Shown piece after piece: positions 17,983 to 30,300 of a stretch of 64,000 nt of DNA. The notes beneath the pieces were generated by a model that worked only from the letters and a program-made list of their open reading frames with translations, searched no databases and was not told the origin of the DNA. Source of the stretch: Stentor roeselii (taxonomy: Eukaryota; Ciliophora; Heterotrichea; Heterotrichida; Stentoridae); the NCBI GenBank assembly GCA_006503475.1, contig RSEH01000198.1, positions 25,960 to 89,959 on the forward strand, in the 5' to 3' direction. A program made the translations under genes and the position numbers. Each line of letters opens with the position of its first letter. The first letter of the stretch is position 1.

Positions 17983-18373
17983 TTAATCAATTATCATCAA
18001 ACCTAACATTCTGAGTCAATTTAAAAATAAACAATTAATCAATCACTCTTCAGCCCTCTCTTCTCAAGCTCTTTCACTAAAACCAAAATAAAAACCCTAA
18101 TCATTCAATAAAACATTTCTTTCATTCTTCCCAAAACCTTTCAAAATCTTCCCTCCAACCTCTTTCCCATCCTAAAACAATTCAAAACCTCACCCCTAAA
18201 AAACCTAAACCCATCCAAACAATACCAACCCTAAAATCCAATCCCTAAAAACCCCTCAATCAAAAAAAATCTCCATACCCTAAAATTCTTCATCTTCCAC
18301 AAAACCCAATCTCCTTCCATACAAGTTAAAATCTAACTCCATGTATGGTCAAAATTCCTTATAAAAGTAATAG
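17983..18373 (+). promoter_or_regulatory. G-free upstream region of the dynein gene
   Basis: 391 gene-free bases. From 18069 to 18324, 256 consecutive bases contain no G on the plus (sense) strand. Inside, CCCTAA occurs five times (CCCTAATC, CCCCTAAAA, CCCTAAAATCC and similar), close to the heterotrich telomere C-strand repeat but not in tandem. A TATAAAAG box lies at about 18360, 13-14 bases before the dynein ATG. Read here as a promoter/leader region with strong strand asymmetry. Confidence 0.6.
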
Positions 18374-21300
18374 ATGCAAAAGGAACAAGAGCAGAAAATC
18401 TTTTGGAAGACCTTGCGTCAAGGTGGAGCGGTTCCATGTGCACGATCAGGGCACACTTTAACTCAAGTGGGAAACATGTTCGTGATGTTCGGAGGGATCT
18501 CCTCAGAGCTGAAGGACCGAGCGTCAGCCAACAACGACGTGTTTACCTTGAAGCAGACACAGACTGAATTCATTTGGACAAAGGAAAAGCCCCGAGGGGA
18601 GGTGCCTCTACCCAGAGCACATCACGCGGCCTGCGAAATTTCAAGGGACAAGATGTTAATTTTTGGCGGTTACTTCTCATCCATGCAGAGATTCAACGAC
18701 GTCTTCATCCTTGATACCCCGTCAATGACCTGGAGCCAGCCTAGTGGGCACCATGCAGTAAACCCGCCTGATAACTCAGAAAGCAACATTGGAGGACCTG
18801 ACCCTCGAGCTCATTGTACCGCAAATTTGATTAAGGGAAAAATTTACATTTTTGGAGGATATGGAGGGATTCAATATCAGAGAAAAGCTTTTAATGATCT
18901 ACATACTTTAGATGTTTCTAGCTGGAAATGGGAGAAACTTGAACCGATTGGACAAATTCCTGAACCGAGACTTGGACATGTTTCTTGTGTGATTAATCAG
19001 TCGTTGCTTATATTTGGAGGGAATTCGAATAACACCCAGTTTAACAATTGCCATATGTATGATACTACTACGAATGAATGGAGGGATATTGAATTGACTT
19101 ATGGAATTCCTAGATGGAACATGTCTTCAATCTTCGTAGAAGCTATTCCAAGTAACAAGTTCTTCATCTTCGGAGGTTCAATAGGAGAGTTCGACGAAGG
19201 GTCCAGTAGAAATCTAGGAAAAATAACAAGTGAGATCTTCGTACTCGACATAAATTCAATGAATTTCGAAGTAGACTCCGTAAAAATCACAGAAGAACTG
19301 TCAGCGATCCCTGATGAAGAGAGAATAATGCCGAAACCAAGAGAACACGCGGCGCTTATATTTGATAAAAACGAGTCGAGAATCATTGTTTTTGGAGGCT
19401 GGAACGGCAACTGGCTTGGTGACCTGCACTCACTGAGTGTTGCTAAAATCGTCGGCCCTCCTTATGCAGTGACTGAATGCGAACCTAACCTTGGCCCTCT
19501 CACAGGAAAGACAAAAATCACTATTCGAGGAGTCGGCTTCAGTGAAACTTCTCAAATCCTCGTCAAGTTCATTTGTGCGAAAAACTCAATCCCTGCAAAC
19601 GGAACCTTCATCAGTGAGACTGAAATTCAATGTGAAACTCCAAGTTTTGAAAGTATTGGACCTAAAGAAGCGGAAATAAGAGTCAGCATCAGAGGAGGCG
19701 CTTTGACTATCACTTCAACGAAATTCACTTATTTTATGAACACCCGTGCTTTGAAATCACTTGCATTTGGCCCGGGTCTGTTGAAAGATGGTTGTGCACA
19801 TCACCCGACGATCTTTTTTATTCAAAGCAGGAATGATTTAGGGGAAAATAGAAAGTCTGGCTCTGATAAATTCCAGATCAGGATCAGAAAGGGTGAAGAT
19901 GAGATTCCTTATGAAATTTTAGATAAAAATAACGGGATGTACGACGTGACTTACACTCCTCCTGAAGGCGAACTTCACATTGAAGTGCTTTTTGAAGATG
20001 AAAAACAGAATTTGACTCATATCCGAGGATCTCCTTTCATCACCTCCTTCAGGGCGAATGTCAGTTCAAAGAACAACGACCCGATGGGACCCTTGATGAC
20101 CACTTTCCTCACAAGCACTCTGAGTGAACTTGATGGATTCATCTCAAGCACCCAGGAAGGAATCAACATCAAAGGCAAGCAAGTCCAAGAAGACGTGAAA
20201 CAACTGCTCAAAGTAAAAAAACACACTGAAGAAGTCGAAGAAAAAGGCGACATGGTCATTCTAAAAATGGATGAAATCACTGAAGCTCTCAACATGTTCG
20301 AAAAAGAAAACAACTCACGAGAAGGCGACTCTCGTAAACTAAAAAAACTCACTGAAAACTGGGGAGGTCTTCAGAAAAAAGCAAAAGAAGTGAAAAAAGA
20401 CATCGCTCCTAATGTAGCGACTGAGTCTGATAAATGTAAAAGTCTTATCAGAAACTTCGAAGAAGAGTTAAAAACTTACTCAGCAGCAATTAAAAAGAAG
20501 GACTTTCAAAAATACGATATTGGAGTCGTTCAGGCCATTAAGTTACTCAGTGAAGAAGAAGCACGGATGAAGTCAGACCAAGCGAATCTCGAAGAACTCG
20601 AATTTTTAAGCAAAAATTTCGGCTTCCCTGACGCTGTGGTGAGTTCAGCGAAGCAAATGGAGCAGAACATGATCGACATCACGACAATGAAGCAACTATG
20701 GGACCACACTGACAAGATTTTAAAGACTTATGAAAGCTACTTAAATACCACCTGGCCTAAAATCACAGCAGCTGACTGGGAAGAAGACAATAAAAAACTC
20801 ATGAAAGACTTAAGAGATATCAAAGTTGATCGAAAATGCAACGCATTCGCTGGAATCACTTCAGCGACTAAGGTTTGGTCTATCTTCTTACCGCTTATCA
20901 CACAGTTGAAGGAAGACTGTATGATGCCGAGACACTGGGAAAGTTTAAAAAAACAACTTAAACAAGATTTCACAATCAACAACGACTTCCAACTGCGAAA
21001 ACTCTTCGAAATGGACCTGCACAAATATGCAGAGCAGGTCGAAGACACTGTTGACCAAGCTCGAAACGAGGCGAAAATGGAGAAAACCTTGAAAAAAATA
21101 AAAGAAACATGGGATGTGATCACTTTTGAGAAAACTCAACATAAACAAACTGACTTGAACCTTCTGAGAGTCTCTGAAGAGAACTTTGAACTACTTGAAG
21201 AAGCCCAGGTTCAAGTTCAAAATATGTTCGCTTCTCGATATCTTCAACATTTTGAAAAAGAAGTCCTCGAATGGCAAAAAGCCTTGAGTTCCATCTCTGA

Positions 21301-24300
21301 CAACACCCAACTTCTCAGCGAGGTCCAAAGAAGCTGGAGCTTCTTGGAAAATCTCTTCATCGGGTCAGAAGAAGTGAAAAAAGAACTGCCTCAAGAGTCT
21401 GAACAGTTCATTGAAATCGATCTGGAAGTAAAAAGAATCATTCGACAAGGAAATGATATGAATATTGTTAAAAACTTCTGTAATCAAGATGATATCGGAA
21501 AAAGACTTGAAAGTGTTCAGAAGCAGTTAGAAGCTTGTGAACGTGCCTTGAATGAATTCTTGAATAGAAAAAGAGAAGCTTTTCCGAGGTTTTATTTCGT
21601 TTCAACAATGGACTTACTTGATATTTTATCTAACGGAAACAACCCGACTCGCATCATGAGGCACATGTCGAAAGTTTTCCTTGCTATGCAAGAAGTGGTT
21701 TTAAAGGAGAATGGAAATGAAAGACCTTCAGCTGTTCGAATGGTTTCTTGTGTAGGGACTGAACATGTAGACTTCCACAAGCCTTTGCAATTATTAGGAA
21801 AAGTAGAGATCTACCTTGACGACATGATTAACCAGATGAGAGAATGTCTTGCACTGATCGTCCAGGACTCAATTCAAAGATTTATCGGGGCTGATAGAAA
21901 TGAATGGCTTCGAGTGGACCCCAGTCAAGTGACTTTATTAGTGAATCTTATGGACTGGGTGACAAGAACTGAAGAAAACTTCTTGAAACTAACAACTGAC
22001 CCAAATGCATTAAAGAACTATCACAAGTTCGTCGTTTCTCAATTGACCAATCTCATCAAACTTGTCCAAGGAGAACTTCCTAGACCGATTCGAGTGAAAG
22101 TAATGAACTTGATCACGATGGATACCCACAGCAGAGATATAATTGATAAACTTGTTGTAGAAAATGTTACACGGTCTGATGAGTTCCAATGGCAATCACA
22201 ACTGAAAGCTTATTATGACCCGAAAAATAAAGAATCTTGTTTAAGGGTCTGTGATGCTACCTTGATTTACGGATATGAGTACCTCGGCAATGGCGCTAGA
22301 CTCGTCGTCACTCCGCTTACTGATAGAATTTATGTCACTGCTACTCAAGCTCTACATCTTAAAATGGGATGCGCCCCTGCTGGACCTGCTGGAACTGGAA
22401 AAACTGAAACAACTAAAGATCTGGCTGCTGCTAGTGGAAAAGCTTGTTATGTCTTTAATTGCTCGGATCAAATGGATTATAAATCTATGGGAGATATTTT
22501 TAAAGGACTTGCGGCTTCAGGATCATGGGGATGCTTTGATGAGTTTAATAGACTGGTTCCTGAAGTGTTGTCCGTCTGCTCAGTCCAATTCAGAGCAGTG
22601 ACAAATGCTATTCGTGCTAAAAAGACCAGATTTGAACTAGAAGGTTCAGAAGTAAACCTCGATGCAACATGCGGTGTATTCATAACAATGAACCCAGGTT
22701 ATCTCGGCCGTTCAGAGCTTCCCGAAGGTCTCAAGGCCCTTTTCAGGCCAATCACAGTGGTCGTGCCGGACCTTGAACTAATTTGCGAAAACATGCTCAT
22801 GGCAGAAGGTTTCGTCGATGCCAAAAAACTCGCTCGTAAATTCACAGTCCTTTACGCCCTCTGCAAAGACCTTCTTTCAAAACAACTCCACTACGACTGG
22901 GGTCTAAGAGCAATCAAATCCGTGCTAGTCGTTGCCGGAGGTTTCAAAAGAGCAGAACCCAACCTTGCTGAAGACGCTTTATTGATGAGAGCTCTGAGAG
23001 ACTTCAATGTTCCCAAGATTGTCGAAGAAGACTCGCAGATCTTCTTAGGACTCATTGGAGACTTGTTCCCTGGAGTCAAAGTCAACCCGAAGATCGACCT
23101 CGAGTTTGAAAGCGTCATTCAAACCTGCTTGGAAGAAGCCAAACTCTTCCCTGAAAGAGAAACAATTAGAAAAGTCGTTCAGTTAAGTGAATTACTTGAA
23201 ATCAGACATTGCGTCTTCGTCATGGGCCCTGCTGGCGCTGGCAAGTCAACTACTTGGAAAATGTTGGCAAAGTCGCAGGATAAAGTCGGGAAAAAAACAA
23301 CTGCTTGTGACTTGAACCCGAAAAGTATCAGTACTAATGAATTGTATGGACATGTCTTGATGAGCACTCGAGAGTGGAAGGATGGGATTTTATCGAAGAC
23401 AATGAGAAGTCTTGGAGAAATTAATGATACTCATCCTAAATGGCTTGTACTTGATGGAGATCTTGATGCGAACTGGATTGAAAGTATGAACTCTGTCATG
23501 GATGATAATAAAATTTTAACTCTTGCATCGAATGAAAGAATTCCGCTTAAACCGCATATGAGAATGCTTTTTGAGATTAGAGATTTGAGATTTGCTAGTC
23601 CTGCAACTGTCTCTAGAGCTGGAATTCTTTTCATTTCTGATACTAGTGGATATCAGTGGAGGTCTTATTATAAAGCTTGGATTCAACGATCTGCTTTTGA
23701 TGATGCTACTAAGGATGGACTTGGGAAGTTGTTTGAAAGATATATGAAAAAAACTCTGAGTTATTTGAAGAAATCTGTTGTTTTTATTGTTCCTGTCGTG
23801 GAAATCAATCTGGTTATTTCACTTTGTTATATGCTTGAAAGTATTTTGTTGAAATTCACTGAAATCAAAGCTCTTGAGTATTGGTTTGTCTTTTGCATGG
23901 TCTGGGCTATTGGAGGAGCTCTTGGTGAAAAGGACTCGAATGACTATAGGAAAAACTTCTCGAATTGGTGGAAAGGTAAATGGAAGACTATCAAATTCCC
24001 TGGAAAAGGAACTATTTTTGATTATTATGTTGAGTATGAAAGTTCTAAGTTTGAAGAATGGAATGCTAAGGTTCCTGTTAAGGAATTTGATTCTTCACAA
24101 GAAAAAATGGGCGCTGTGACTGTCCCAACCCCTGAAACAGTATCCAATTCCTATTTCATCAAAGCTTTCATTGACATTGGTAAGCCAGTGCTACTAATCG
24201 GAAATGCTGGTTGTGGCAAGACTCAGCTATGCAAAGGTATCTTAAAAGAGTTATCCCCTGAACTCTTCTGCAACATGGTAATAAACTTCAATTTCTACAC

Positions 24301-27300
24301 CGATTCCACCTTACTTCAAGTGATCATGGAACAACCTCCAATCGAAAAGAAAACCGGTAAACAATTCGCTCCTCCAGGAAAGATGAAGCTGATTTACTTC
24401 ATCGATGATTTGAACATGCCTAAACTAGATGATTATAACACCCAAACAGCAATCGCCTTACTCAGACAACATATGGACTACATCCATTGGTATGACCGAG
24501 CAAAACTAACAATAAAAGAAATCTTGAACACCCAAGTCTTAGCCTGCATGAATCCAACAGCAGGAAGCTTTTTCGTGAATCCTCGTTACCAGCGTCATTT
24601 CTGGCATCTGAACATAAGTTTCCCAGAAGCTTCAAGTCTTTTTACAATTTACAACACATTCGCAACAGGTCACTTCACTCGAGGTTTCAAAGCATCAGTG
24701 CAAGAAATCATTTCTCCTATAATAAAAGCAGCGATATCTCTTCATCCTTTAATGGTAGCGAAATTCAGGAAAACTGCGATATTGTTTCATTATGAGTTCT
24801 CAATTCGGCACCTTGCGAATATCTTTCAAGGACTTCTGGTCGCTCAGCCTTCTCAGTTCCAAGACCCAGAAAAGATCATAAAGCTCTGGATTCATGAAAG
24901 TGAAAGAATTTATGGAGACAGACTGGTTTCCAAGGCACACTTCGATGAATACAAAGCAATTATGGGTGACTTGATAAAGAAAACCTTTGCAAAATTCACA
25001 GCTCTTAACAAGTTCTTCCAAAAAGACCCTGACATGCTTGTATTTTGCCATTTCGCAGGTGGTTTAGTTGAGAAGATTTATGACCAGGTCCCTAATGTTG
25101 ACTCACTTTTTAAAGTTCTAGATGAAGCTTTACGTGAATACAACGATTTGAATGCTGCGATGGACTTGGTGCTATTTGAAGATGCGATGAAGCACGTTTG
25201 CAGGATTTCTAGAATAGTGATGAACTCTTCAGGACACGCTTTATTAGTAGGAGTTGGAGGGAGTGGAAAGCAGTCACTTTCAAGACTTGCTTCATTTATC
25301 TGTGGCTACACGACTTCTCAGATCACGATTTCTCAGACCTACTCCATGAATGACTTGAAGACTGACCTTCAGGTCATGTTTAACAAGGCAGGTTTGAAAG
25401 ACGAAGGAATTTTATTCTTATTCACTGAAGGTCAAATCACAAATGAGAAATTTTTAGTTTACATCAACGACTTGCTTTCTTCAGGTGAAATCGCTGACCT
25501 GTTCTCAGTGGAAGAAAAAGACCAGATCTACAACACAATAAGACCTGCAGCTAAAGGGGCAGGACTGACAGACACAAGAGAGAACTGTCTCGGGTTTTAC
25601 TTTGATAGAGTCAAGAATAACTTGCATATGGCTCTTTGCTTCTCACCTGTGGGAGACTCTTTCAGAAACCGTTCTCGAAAGTTCCCTGCAATCGTAAATT
25701 GCACAGTCATCGACTGGTTCCATGACTGGCCCAAAGACGCCCTTTTGTCAGTCGCTACTCGATTCTTGGCAAATACTGAACTTGGAGAGGACTCAGTGAG
25801 ACAAGGAGTCGTTGAATACATGCCTTTTTCATTCGGAGCTGTCAATCAAGCGTCTATCAAGTATAAAGAAGTAGAAAAACGATATTGTTACACCACTCCT
25901 AAGAGCTTCTTAGAACTCATCAAACTTTTCAACCTCATGATTGGAAAAAGAAGAGAATTCATCAACTTCAGCAAAGAAAGACTTGAAAATGGACTTATTA
26001 AACTTATTGAAACTGCTGAAACTGTTGCTAAACTTGAGGAAGACTTGAAATTGAAAACTGTTGAAGTCGAAGAAAAGAAAGCTTCTGCTGAAATCTTCGC
26101 TGCTCAGGTCTTGAAAGAAAAAACTATTGTCACGGAAGAGTCGGAAAAAGCGAATATTGAAGCTGCTAATTGTGAAGTTATTCAAAGGGAAGTAGAGGAA
26201 AAAGCTGCTTCTTGTAAGGCTGATCTTGCTAAAGCTATTCCTTTACTTGAACAAGCTGAAGCTGCGCTTAATAGTTTGGATAAAAAGGACTTCGGAGAAA
26301 TGAAAGGTTTTGCGAAACCGCCTCAAGGTGTTGATGATGTCGCTTTTGCTGTCATGACTTTAACTGTCACTCTTGACCCGAATGTTACTGCTGATAGAAA
26401 TGGAGGACTTGCTGATAAGTCTTGGAAAGCTGCTCAGAAAATGATGGGTAATCCTGAAGCTTTTAAGAAATTTTTGATGGGGTTTAAAGATGATATTGAC
26501 TCTGGAAGAGTACCTGAAAAGAATTTCAAGTCGGTTAGGTATTATATTGGTCTTGACCATTTCAATGTAGAAACTATGGCTAATAAGTCCAAAGCTGCCA
26601 AAGGTCTTTGTGACTGGGTAAAGAACATCGTCGACTACTACGATTGTGTGAGACAAGTCGAGCCAAAAAGAGAAGCTCTGAGACAAGCCGAATCTCAGCT
26701 TGCCGCAGCAAATGAAAAACTAACTCTAACCAAAGAGCAAGTCGCAGAATTAGAAAGAAAACTGAAAAAGCTCGTAGACGAATACGATGCAGCAATAGCT
26801 GAAAAAGAAGCAGTTGAAAGAGAAGCCGAAAGATGTGCAAAAAGACTGAATCTGGCAAATAGACTAGTGAATGCCCTTGCAAGTGAGAAAGACCGATGGA
26901 GTGAAAGTATTGAAAACTACGGAAAACAACTTGATGTCCTGGTCGGTGATGTGCTTATCTCAAGTTCTTTTGTTAGCTACGTCGGAGCTTTCACGAAAAA
27001 ATACAGAGACCAGCTCATCAAAGAAACCTTTTTGAACTTTTTAATCAGTCGCAAAATCCCCATGAGCCCCAACCCGAACCCTTTGAACATCTTGACTGAT
27101 GAAGCGACAATCGCTAAATGGGGCAATCAGAAACTTCCAGCTGATCAGGTGAGTATTGAAAATGGAACAATTTTAACTAGTACTGAGAGATGGCCACTTA
27201 TTATTGACCCTCAGTTGCAAGGAATTGCTTGGCTTCTTGAAAAAGAAAAGGAAAATAACCTGCAAGTCACGAGGCTTTCGTATAAGAGCATGATTAGGAC

Positions 27301-30300
27301 TATGGAACAATCTATTGATATGGGATATTCAGTTATTTTGGAAAATATTGAAGAGTCTATTGATGCTGTTCTTCAGCCTGTTGTTGCAAGGAACTTTATT
27401 AGGAGAGGGAAAACAAAGTTACTGAAATTGGGAGATAAGGAAATTAATTGGAGTCCGAAGTTTAAATTGATACTTCATACCAAGTTGTCTAACCCTCACT
27501 ATCCACCTGAAATTCAAGCTGAAACTGTGCTCATCAACTTCACTGTCACTCAAGATGGTTTGGAAGACCAGCTACTAAATCTAGTCGTCAAAAAAGAGCG
27601 ACCTGACTTAGCAAAGCAAAAAGAAGAACTAATCCAACAGCAAAACACCTTCAAAATCAAGCTAAAAGAACTAGAAGAAGACCTTCTATTCAGACTAACA
27701 AACGCCAAAGGAGATATCTTAGAAGACGTTGAACTGATTGAAAATCTAGAAACCTCCAAAAGAATTGCAGAAGAAGTAAAAGAAAAGATGGAAAATGCAA
27801 AAATCACCGAAGTGAAAATTATAAAAGCTTCCGAAGAATACAGAACTGCCGCTTCTCGAGGAGCTTTAGTCTTCTTTATGATGAACGAGTTATTCAAAGT
27901 CCACAGTTTTTACAGATTTTCTCTTGAAAGCTACTTACTTGTTGTCATCCGTGCCATCGGAATAGTTGCTGAAAAGTATCGTGCTCAATCAGCAGCAAAT
28001 AAAAAGCGACTTCAAGAAGAAGAAGGAAAAGAAGAACCCGCAGCAGACGCTCCTCCAGGTGAGGCAAAACCTGAAGAGGCCAAACTCGAGGTGCAAGTCG
28101 ATGCAGAAGAAGAAGAGCAAGTCCAAGAGTTAAGTCCTCGTTCACTCAGAGTGCGAGTAGACGAGTTAAAAGACTCAATCACTTATCAATCTTTTCTTTA
28201 CACCCGTCGAGGTCTCTTTGAAATTCACAAACTTCTAGTGGCCACCATGCTTTGCTTTAGAATTCTTCTAAAAGACAAGAAAATCGATGAAATCGAATAC
28301 GCAATGTTCATCAATGGAAAACCAAATGAAGTCGAAAAAGTTCCAGATTCAGTTAATTTCTTCTCAGCTTATCAATGGGGAATGATTAAAGCCATGGAAT
28401 CCATTCCTTCATTTCAAGGACTTTCAGCCAACATTGAAAGTGACTACCTACAATGGAAGAAGTGGTACATGGAAGAAAAGGCTGAAATCGCTGAACTTCC
28501 GAGACAGTTCAAAGAAATTTCAGGTTTTCATAAGTTGATCCTTTTAAGAAGTGTCCGACCTGATCGTATCACTTCAGCTCTTACTTTCTTTGTAAGAGAT
28601 CAAATGTCCAGCGGGTATATCGAGCAGATGCCTTTTAGCATGTTTGAAACTTTCAAAGAAACCTCGAAAATGATTCCAGTTTTCTTTGTTCTCTTCCCAG
28701 GAGTCGACCCCACCCCTGAAGTCGAAAAGGTTGCCGAAACTCTTGACATCACTGCTGCGAATGGAAAGTTTAGAAATATTTCTATGGGACAGGGCCAGGA
28801 AAAAAATGCTGAAATCGCTCTTAACACCTTGTCGGAACAGGGAGGATGGGTCATGCTTCAAAATGTTCATTTAATGCAGTCTTGGCTTAAGGTTCTGGAA
28901 ATGACTCTGGAAAGGGTATCGAAAGGCGCACATGAAAACTTTAGGTGCTTTATTTCTTCTGAACCTCCTGCTTTACCTGATATGCAAATCATTCCTGAAT
29001 CTATTTTGCAGAATTGTGTTAAGGTCGCAAATGAGGCTCCACAGGACTTGAAGGCTAATCTTAGAAGAGCTTATGCACACTTTGATCAGAATAGGCTTAA
29101 TAGTAGCAAAAAACCTAATGAGTTTAAAGCGCTTTTGTTTGGATTGTGCATGTTCCATTCTTTGGTGCTTGGAAGAAGAAAGTTTGGATTTCAAGGATGG
29201 AGTAAGTCCTATTCATTCAACGACGGAGACTTGACGATTTGCGCAGATATTCTCGACAACTACTTAGAAAAATACGACGAAGTGCCATATGCAGATCTCC
29301 GATATCTGTACGGAGAAATCATGTACGGAGGTCACATCACCGACGGTTGGGACCGAAGAACCTGCAACACATACCTTCAAGTTCTAATAAAGGCAGAACT
29401 ATTAACAGGAATGCCTTTAGCGCCTCAGTTCAGGTCTCCAGACCCAAGCAAATTTGACTACGAGGCCTACTCAAAGTACATCGAAGACAAGTTGCCGATA
29501 GAGTCGCCTCCAATGTTCGGAATGCATCCAAATGCAGAAATCAATTACTTGACAGCGACTGGCGAAAGAATCTTCAACACAATCATCGATGTTTCAGGAG
29601 GATCAGGAGGAGGAGCAACAGCGAGTCAAGACGGAGTCACAAAAGCTCTCAACAAGTACAAATCTGAATTGCCGCCTGATTTCAAAATGATTGAAATCAC
29701 TGGAAAAACTAAAGAAAGACCTCCTTTTATTGTGGTCTGTCTGCAGGAATGTGAAAGAATGAATATCTTGCTTGGGGAAATGAGAAGGTCGCTTACTGAA
29801 CTTGAAATGGGACTTAGTGGGGAGTTGGGAATGACTGATAAAATGGAACAGCTCTCGGTTTCACTGACTGTCAATAGAGTGCCGAAGAATTGGGAAGAAG
29901 TCGCTTATTTCTCAAGGAAACCTTTGGCTTTATGGTTTGATGATTTACTTAAGAGGGTTAAACAGTTGGAGGCTTGGAGTGCTGACTTGGAACTACCCAA
30001 GTCTCTTTGGATTTCTGGACTTTTCAACCCTATGTCGTTTTTGACGTCAGTTATGCAAACGACTGCCAGAGCTCAGAACTTGCCTCTTGATAACATGTCA
30101 CTTCACACTACCATCAGCAACTTCAACGATGAAAACGATATCCAAGCTAATCCTGAAAACGGTGCTTATATTCATGGGTATTACTTAGAAGGAGCTGGGT
30201 GGGAACCTGGAAGAACTCCTGTTGAAGAAGGGTACTTGACTGATTCGACTCTAAAAGATCTTCATCCGAAACTGCCAATTGTAAATGTTCTTGCTTTGCC

